Shown in pieces: positions 58,575 through 64,000 of a DNA stretch of 64,000 nt; within the stretch, counting starts at the first letter, position 1, and every line of letters begins with the position of its first letter. A program made the position numbers and the translations under genes. Origin of the DNA: LMUY01 sp965198895 (GTDB lineage Bacteria; Pseudomonadota; Alphaproteobacteria; Acetobacterales; Acetobacteraceae); assembly GCA_965198895.1 (NCBI GenBank), contig OZ240676.1:4526001-4590000 (forward strand). The letters run 5' to 3'. Under the pieces are notes generated by a model. The model saw nothing but the letters and a program-made list of their open reading frames with translations, was not told where the DNA came from and ran no database searches.

Positions 58575-59603
58575 TTATTCCACCGACACGCGCGGGTCGG
58601 CCAGGCCGTAGAGCACGTCCACCAGCAGGTTCACGAGTACGAAGATGCCCGCCATCAGCAGCACGAAGCCCTGCACGGGCGCGTAGTCGGAGGCGAGTAG
58701 GGCATCCAGCGCATAGGACGCGACCCCGGGCCAGGCGAACACTTTTTCAACCAGCACGTTCGCGCCGAGCATGGTGGAGAACACGATGCCTGCGATGGTC
58801 AAGACCGGCAGTAGGGCGTTCCTAAGCGCATACACCACCACGACCCGGCTCCGCGACAGCCCCAAGGCACGGCCGGTGCGGATGAAGTCGCTGCCGAGGA
58901 CTGCGAGCATGGAAGCGCGGGTCATGCGGGCGAGCGGAGCCAGCACGAACAGCGCCATGGTGGAGGCGGGCAGCGCAAGTTGGGTAGCGGCTGCAAGCCA
59001 ACTGTCCCAGTCGCCGGCGAGCGCGCAGTCGATCAGCAGGAAGCCCGTGACGGTCGGGGGCGCGGATGCGAACACGTCGATGCGGCCCGTGGGGTCCGGC
59101 GCCCAGCCGAGCAGGTAATAGAACACGAAGATCAGCAATAGCCCCGAGACGAAAGTCGGCATGCACACGCCGAGCGTGCAGACGGTGCGGATCGCGTGGT
59201 CCACCAGGCTGCCCGGCCGCAACGCCGCGATCACGCCGAGCGGAATGGACAAGCCGAGTGCGATGAACAAGGCGGTGAACGTCAGCTCCAGCGAGGCCGG
59301 CAGGCGCGTGGCGAGGTCGGTCGCGACCGGTTGGCCCGTGGTCAGCGAGCGGCCGAGATTGCCCTCCGCCACGTCGCGCAGATAGCGGACGAGCTGCACC
59401 GGCATCGGCTGGTCCAACCCCATGCGGTGGCGGATGTCCGCGATCTCGGCCGCGCCGGCATTGGGCCCGGAGGCGAAGAACACCGCCGGGTCACCCGGCA
59501 GCACCCGCATCAGGATGAAGGTGAGCACCACCACGCCCAGCAAGGCCGGCAGCGCGGAGGCAAGCCGCCACCCCGTTCGCCGGGCGAAACCGGCCGCCGT
59601 CAT
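58575..59603 (-). CDS. Oligopeptide-type ABC permease, DppB family (second transporter)
   Basis: A 342-residue DppB-type permease. LTFILMRVLPGDPAVFF and RHRMGLDQPMPVQLVRYLRDV near the N-terminus, EAA loop DFIRTGRALGLSRSRVVVVYALRNALLPVLT, and GANVLVEKVFAWPGVASYALDALLASDY. ATG 59603 was chosen over an upstream in-frame extension that would translate the palindromic repeat at 59620. Confidence 0.9.
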   Translation of the reverse strand: MTAAGFARRTGWRLASALPALLGVVVLTFILMRVLPGDPAVFFASGPNAGAAEIADIRHRMGLDQPMPVQLVRYLRDVAEGNLGRSLTTGQPVATDLATRLPASLELTFTALFIALGLSIPLGVIAALRPGSLVDHAIRTVCTLGVCMPTFVSGLLLIFVFYYLLGWAPDPTGRIDVFASAPPTVTGFLLIDCALAGDWDSWLAAATQLALPASTMALFVLAPLARMTRASMLAVLGSDFIRTGRALGLSRSRVVVVYALRNALLPVLTIAGIVFSTMLGANVLVEKVFAWPGVASYALDALLASDYAPVQGFVLLMAGIFVLVNLLVDVLYGLADPRVSVE

Positions 59604-59619
59604 GAGCGCGCACTTTCGT

Positions 59620-59742
59620 CTCCCTCTCCCGCGGGCGGGAGAGGGCCGGGGTGAGGGTGCGAGTGCCGCAACACGCACGGCGTTGATACCGAAGCGGCCT
59701 TCACCCCGCCTCCCTCTCCCGTGAAGGACGGGAGAGGGAGGC
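59620..59742. repeat. Double palindromic repeat (REPIN-like) between SBP and permease genes
   Basis: Two CCCTCTCCCG...CGGGAGAGGG hairpins separated by about 70 nt in inverted arrangement, almost the same as the element at 56800. It fills the 156-nt gap between the binding-protein stop (59760) and the permease start (59603) and could lower expression of distal genes or stabilise the SBP mRNA end. Confidence 0.8.
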
Positions 59743-59759
59743 GGCAAGTGCGATCGGTG

Positions 59760-61367
59760 TCACTTGCGGGACAGATCCCGGAAGTCGACCTGGCGGTGGA
59801 ACCAATAGGTGTAGCCGTCGATGGACGGCGCCATCACCGCATCCTGGTTGGGCTGCCACAACAGGATCTGTGGGACATCCTCTGCCAGCAGCGAGACCAG
59901 GTGCTTGGACTTCGCATCGTATTTCACCGGGTCCTGTTCGAAGCGGGCGGTCTGCGCGGTGTTCACGATGTCCTGGTTGTTCCAGTCGCTATAATTCCAG
60001 CGCTGGTCGCCGGTGAAGAAGTTACGGAAGAAGTAGTCGGTGGAGGGCAGCCAGGCGATCGACGTCTCGGTGAAGAACGGCAGCTTCTTGTCCGCCACCA
60101 TGGTGCTGATCTGCGCATCCGGCATCTTCTGGATGTCGACCTTGATGCCGATCTTGCCGAGCGACTCGCGCACCAGGGCCGAGATCGGCTCGCTGACCGC
60201 GGAGGATCCGACGTTGAAGCTGAACGTGGTGCTGAAGCCGTCCGGAAAGCCGGCCTCCGTCAGCAGCTTCTTGGCGGCCGCAAGATCGGTATGCAGCGGC
60301 ATCGGCTGCGGGAAGCGGCTGGTGGGCGGCGTCTCCGTCCAGTCGGCGCCGAACAGCTTGGCGCCCCGGCCGAAGATCGCGGCCTGGAACATGTCGTCAT
60401 ACGGCAGCGCGGCGGCGACGGCCTGGCGCACCTTCAGGTTGTCGAACGGCTTCATCCGCAGGTTGAAGGTGATGAAGGTGAACGCGTTGAACTGCGGGGT
60501 GGAGACGATCTTGACCTTGCCGCGCTGCGCCAAAGCGATCACGTCGCTGGCCTGCAGGTCGATCGACAGGTCGGCGTCGCCGCGCTCCACCAGGTTGGCG
60601 CGCGTCGCCGGCTCCGCCACGGTTTGCGAGATGACCCGGCGGAAGAACGGCAACTTGCCACCGGGCCCGTTCTGCCAGTCCTCGTTGCGGCGCAGGATCG
60701 CCTGTTCTCCCGGCTTGAAGCTCTCCACCGTGTAGGCGCCGCCGCCCGCCTCGTGCTCGCTCAGCCATTGCTGCGCCCAGGGATCGTCCGGGGTCGCGTG
60801 CTGCTTGGCGACCTTGCTGTTGATCATGATGGCGTAGACGGTGCCCAGATTGGGCAGCGCCAGCCGGTCCGGACGGTCCAGCGTCACCTGGATCGTGTGG
60901 TCGTCGATGATCTTGAACTGGTCCGCCTTGGTCAGCGAGCCCGTCTGCAATTGCGGCCCGGCCAGCGATTTTGACGTCACTTCGCGGTCCAGCGACCATT
61001 TCACGTCCTCCGCCGTCACCGGCGTGCCGTCATGCCATTTGGCGCCGGGCCGCAGCTTGAAGGTGATGGTGAGGCCGTCGGGGCTGATCGTGTAGCTCTC
61101 GGCCAACTCGCCGCGCATGTGATCGAAGTCGAAGATGAAGCCGTTGCCCTGCGGCTTGCGGTCCCAGGTCACCAGCCGGTCGTACACGTTCATGCTCAAC
61201 CCGAACGCCTCGCGCGTGGAGCCGGGCATGGTCGGATCCAACGTGTTGATGGTGTTGCCCGTCACCTGCCGCAGCGTCTCGGCGCGCGTTTGGGCGTGGG
61301 CCGCCGGCGACAGGAGGGCGGTAGCGCCGAGTAGGAAGGCGGCAAGGATGGCCGGGCGGTGACGCAT
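59760..61367 (-). CDS. Oligopeptide-type ABC substrate-binding protein (second transporter)
   Basis: A 535-residue family 5 solute-binding protein with a Sec signal (AFLLGATALLSPAAHAQ). Family motifs: MNVYDRLVTWDRKPQG, FKLRPGAKWHDGTPVTAEDVKWSLDRE, and AGGGAYTVESFKPGE. ATG 61367 follows GGAGAG. First gene of the SBP-B-C-DF operon. The 232-nt gap 61368-61599 behind it separates the divergent glycosyltransferase; no gene or clear operator was seen there. Ligand unknown. Confidence 0.88.
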   Translation of the reverse strand: MRHRPAILAAFLLGATALLSPAAHAQTRAETLRQVTGNTINTLDPTMPGSTREAFGLSMNVYDRLVTWDRKPQGNGFIFDFDHMRGELAESYTISPDGLTITFKLRPGAKWHDGTPVTAEDVKWSLDREVTSKSLAGPQLQTGSLTKADQFKIIDDHTIQVTLDRPDRLALPNLGTVYAIMINSKVAKQHATPDDPWAQQWLSEHEAGGGAYTVESFKPGEQAILRRNEDWQNGPGGKLPFFRRVISQTVAEPATRANLVERGDADLSIDLQASDVIALAQRGKVKIVSTPQFNAFTFITFNLRMKPFDNLKVRQAVAAALPYDDMFQAAIFGRGAKLFGADWTETPPTSRFPQPMPLHTDLAAAKKLLTEAGFPDGFSTTFSFNVGSSAVSEPISALVRESLGKIGIKVDIQKMPDAQISTMVADKKLPFFTETSIAWLPSTDYFFRNFFTGDQRWNYSDWNNQDIVNTAQTARFEQDPVKYDAKSKHLVSLLAEDVPQILLWQPNQDAVMAPSIDGYTYWFHRQVDFRDLSRK

Positions 61368-61599
61368 CGAGGCTCTCCGGGGTTCGATCCGGATCCATGC
61401 AGGTTGCATGCCGGATTCGTCGGCACCGAGCCGAGCGTTGTCGGGGCGAGCGCCTGGCAGTATTGCCGCGACACCGGGGAACAAAACGCCGCCGCAATGG
61501 CGTGCTGCGGTGCAAAACTTTGTTGGTGAGGGCGTAAAGGTTCGTTAAACTGCCTCGTAGATACCACGAGTGTATTTTGACGCTAGGGAGTGACGCTCG

Positions 61600-64000
61600 G
61601 TGACTTTTGCTGTCAGCTTCCAGAGCGAGCAGGGCCTTGTGCGCGCCCTTATCCAGTCGCAAGGGTCTAAACTGCCGAAGGAGATGACGCTCGGAGTTCT
61701 GCTCGACGGGCGGCATATCGGGGAGGTGACCGGTAAAGCGGCTGGCCGGCGCATCGAGGTCGAGATCGCGTTGCCGCCATACGCGCTGGCCGATCATCTG
61801 GACCTGGTGGATTTCGTGTCGGGACAGAGCATCCTGCCCGTGCCCTACGATCTGCGGCCCGTGTTCGGCTTCCGCATGTCCCGGTTCGCATTGAAGGAAG
61901 GCCGTCTGGAGGGCCGCTTCGCCGCGAACGGCTTGGGCGAGCGGTTGTGGGTCGAGTGCTCGACGGGCACCCGCAGCGTGGCCCGTGGGTTCGCAGTCCG
62001 CTCCGGCGCGTCCGACTACGCGTTTGCTCTGCCGATGCTGACGGCCATTCCAGCCAACGAGCCGGCGAAGGTGTTGCCGTGGATCGCCGGGCGGCCGGTC
62101 GCGGGCCACGTTATCCCGGCCACGGCCAACGATGTCGGCATGGCCGGATTCGTGGACGATGTGGCACCGGGCCAGATCTCGGGCTGGGCGGTCAACCTGC
62201 GTGCGCCGTCGGTGCGTGTCTCGCTAGACCTGGTGATCGACGGTGTGGTGGTGGATACGGTCGTCGCCGACCAGCCGCGGCCGGACCTGGCCGTGGCTGG
62301 CATGGGGGACGGGTTCTCGGCCTTCGTGCTGAACCTGAAGCCGGACAAGGCGTTCCAACAGCCCCGCGAAGTGTCCATCCGGGTGTCGGGCACGCAGATG
62401 GAGCTGTGCAACAGCCCCTTCCTGGCCCTTCCGCCGCTGCCGTTCCGTGGCTTCTTCGACCGGCTGCACGGCACCTCCGCGCATGGTTGGATGCTGAACA
62501 CGTTCGACCCGAAGACGCCGGTGGTGGTCGAGGCAGTGTGCGAAGGCAAGGTCCTCGCCCAAGCATCCGCCAAGCTGTTCCGTGGTGACCTGCTGGATGC
62601 CGGGCTGAACGAGGGCTTTTGCGCGTTCAAGATCGAGATCGGCGCGGCCTTGCTCGACCTGCTGGGCAAGGAGGTATCGGTGCGCGTCGCCGGGACCGAT
62701 CTGGTCCTGCCGGGCTCGCCCAAGATCGCGACGCAGAACGCCAATATGCTGCGCTACCTGCGCCCGCTGCGCGGCATGAACCCGGCGTTGCTGCCGCGGC
62801 TGAAGCGCATGATGAACTACCGCGCCGGGCCGAGCGGCGTCTCCATCGTCATGCCGGTCTACAACACGCCGCGGGAATGGCTGATCGAAGCGCTCGAGAG
62901 CGTGCGCACGCAGTGGTGCGACCGATGGGAGCTGATCTGCGTCAACGACTGCTCCACCCTGCCGCACGTGGCCCAGGTGCTGCAGGCGTATGCCAAGCAC
63001 GACCAGCGCATCCGGGTGTTCAACTCGCCGCAGAACCTCGGCATCGCGCGCGCGACCAATCTCGGCCTGCGGGCGGCGCGCGCGGAATACGTGGCCTTCA
63101 TGGACCATGACGATCTTCTGGAGCCGGACGCGGTCTATCACCTGATGCGGACCGCCAAGTTGTCCGAGGCGGATTTCATCTACTCGGACGAAGCCACGAC
63201 GGACGAGAAGATCGTCAGCATCGCCGACGTGAAAGCCCGGCCGGCGTTCTCCTACGACTATTACCTGTCGCACCCGTATTTCGTGCACATGCTGTGCGTG
63301 CGGCGCGAGATCGCCTACCAGATCGGTGGTTGGGACGAGAGCATGGCCATCTCGGCCGACGTCGACTTCGTGCTCCGCATCCTGGAACACGCCAAGATCG
63401 TCGCCCATGCGCCGCGCGTGCTCTATCGCTGGCGCACCCATGGCAGCAGCACGGGCCATTCCAAGAAGGAAACCGTGATGGCCGCGACCCGCGGCGCGCT
63501 GCAGCGGCACCTGGACCGCCGCGGCACCGGCGCCACCGTCGAAGACGGGGTGTGGTTCAACCAGTTCCGGGTGAATTGGCCGGCCAGTAGCGGGCGCATC
63601 CTGATCGTGATCCCGACGAAGAATAAAGCAGCCTTGGTCCGCACCGCGGTCGAGTCGATCGAGAAGACGGCCGCCGGTGCGGAGTACCGGCTGGTGCTGG
63701 TCGATCACGAGTCCGACGAGCCGGAGAGCCAGGCATATTTCGCCGAACTGGCCGAGCGTCACACCGTGATGCCGTATGAGGGACCGTTCAACTACTCCCG
63801 TATGAACAACGTGGCCGTGGCCCAGCACGGTGCCGATTGCGAGTTCGTGCTGTTCCTGAACAACGACATCGAGGCGATCACCGATGGCTGGCTCGATCGC
63901 ATGCGGAGCCTGGCCAACCGCGCGGAGGTCGGCGCCGTGGGCGCGCTACTGCTGTATCCGGACAGGCGCGTGCAGCATGCCGGGGTGATCCTCGGCTTCA
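61600..64000 (+). CDS. Large tandem family 2 glycosyltransferase (partial)
   Basis: The frame is open from GTG 61600 (AGGGAG at 9-nt spacing) to the window end, over 800 codons with no stop. Residues 1 to about 400 hold two visible copies of a repeat with core GFxD...GW...DLxxAGxxxGFxxF (about 181-250 and 284-350), probably a beta-rich carbohydrate- or surface-binding module. A GT-A domain starts near 412 (SIVMPVYNTPREWLIEALES) with its acidic cluster FMDHDDLLEPD near 500. A second GT-A domain starts near 666 (ILIVIPTKNKAALV) and is cut after FLNNDIEAI. It is probably a cell-surface polysaccharide or O-antigen transferase. Confidence 0.85.
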   Translation, partial: MTFAVSFQSEQGLVRALIQSQGSKLPKEMTLGVLLDGRHIGEVTGKAAGRRIEVEIALPPYALADHLDLVDFVSGQSILPVPYDLRPVFGFRMSRFALKEGRLEGRFAANGLGERLWVECSTGTRSVARGFAVRSGASDYAFALPMLTAIPANEPAKVLPWIAGRPVAGHVIPATANDVGMAGFVDDVAPGQISGWAVNLRAPSVRVSLDLVIDGVVVDTVVADQPRPDLAVAGMGDGFSAFVLNLKPDKAFQQPREVSIRVSGTQMELCNSPFLALPPLPFRGFFDRLHGTSAHGWMLNTFDPKTPVVVEAVCEGKVLAQASAKLFRGDLLDAGLNEGFCAFKIEIGAALLDLLGKEVSVRVAGTDLVLPGSPKIATQNANMLRYLRPLRGMNPALLPRLKRMMNYRAGPSGVSIVMPVYNTPREWLIEALESVRTQWCDRWELICVNDCSTLPHVAQVLQAYAKHDQRIRVFNSPQNLGIARATNLGLRAARAEYVAFMDHDDLLEPDAVYHLMRTAKLSEADFIYSDEATTDEKIVSIADVKARPAFSYDYYLSHPYFVHMLCVRREIAYQIGGWDESMAISADVDFVLRILEHAKIVAHAPRVLYRWRTHGSSTGHSKKETVMAATRGALQRHLDRRGTGATVEDGVWFNQFRVNWPASSGRILIVIPTKNKAALVRTAVESIEKTAAGAEYRLVLVDHESDEPESQAYFAELAERHTVMPYEGPFNYSRMNNVAVAQHGADCEFVLFLNNDIEAITDGWLDRMRSLANRAEVGAVGALLLYPDRRVQHAGVILGF

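Noticed and set aside
62224..63828. 534-codon minus-strand ORF opposite the glycosyltransferase
   Set aside because: The plus strand holds two GT-A domains in one frame; the minus translation is His/Arg-rich shadow.
1..64000. CRISPR arrays, tRNA or rRNA genes, insertion sequences, phage genes
   Set aside because: No regularly spaced direct repeats, no tRNA cloverleaf or TTCGA arm in context, and no transposase or integrase motifs were seen on reading both strands.

Overview
The window is a very GC-rich stretch of bacterial chromosome. Its gene families (Liv-type and oligopeptide ABC transporters, CaiB/BaiF CoA-transferase, YfiR-like protein, TonB receptor, FMN hydroxy-acid dehydrogenase, AAHS-type MFS) and its codon use suggest a metabolically versatile alphaproteobacterium, perhaps Acetobacteraceae/Rhodospirillales. 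That placement is inference. No rRNA, tRNA, CRISPR array, insertion sequence or phage gene was seen. About 50 protein genes are supported; two run off the window ends.

Layout. (1) 1-2506, minus: molybdate/tungstate-type ABC uptake genes. The permease and ATPase form one continuous reading frame, and a ModE-like palindrome lies upstream of the binding protein. (2) 2673-14766, plus: a cupin, then a long tightly packed operon with a class III CoA-transferase, a complete LivKHMGF transporter, an SDR, two acyl-CoA dehydrogenases, an NDP-forming acyl-CoA ligase and a crotonase. It looks like an import, CoA-activation and beta-oxidation-like unit for an unknown carboxylate. (3) 14856-17613: small lipoprotein, N-carbamoyl-D-amino acid hydrolase-like enzyme and amidohydrolase. 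(4) 17716-22019: YfiR-like protein, TonB-dependent receptor and methyl-accepting-type transducer. (5) 22091-27483: FAD oxidoreductase, RhlE-type helicase with a long leader, an unrecognised protein, a tandem palindromic repeat and a lactonase-type beta-propeller.

(6) 27505-35670: a sugar-acid/hydroxy-acid catabolic locus around a LacI regulator. Two identical 14-bp LacI-type operators sit before the racemase/aldolase operon and before the hydroxy-acid dehydrogenase operon. (7) 35841-37594: Tat-exported MBL-fold hydrolase and a small solute-binding protein. (8) 37598-45972, minus: an aromatic-acid cluster with MFS importer, LysR regulator, VOC-type extradiol dioxygenase, GalB-like hydratase, GalC/RraA-like aldolase, a 4,5-dihydroxyphthalate decarboxylase-like protein, two oxidoreductases and a crotonase. 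(9) 46311-61367: formate/nitrite-type channel and two complete oligopeptide-type ABC transporters, each with a fused double ATPase. Between the transporters lie two low-complexity proteins, a flavin monooxygenase and an SDR. (10) 61600 to the end: a large tandem family 2 glycosyltransferase, cut by the window.

Three families of short palindromic repeats are scattered through the window. Two copies lie inside coding sequence, where they encode an N-terminal extension (LivM) and an interdomain linker (double ATPase).
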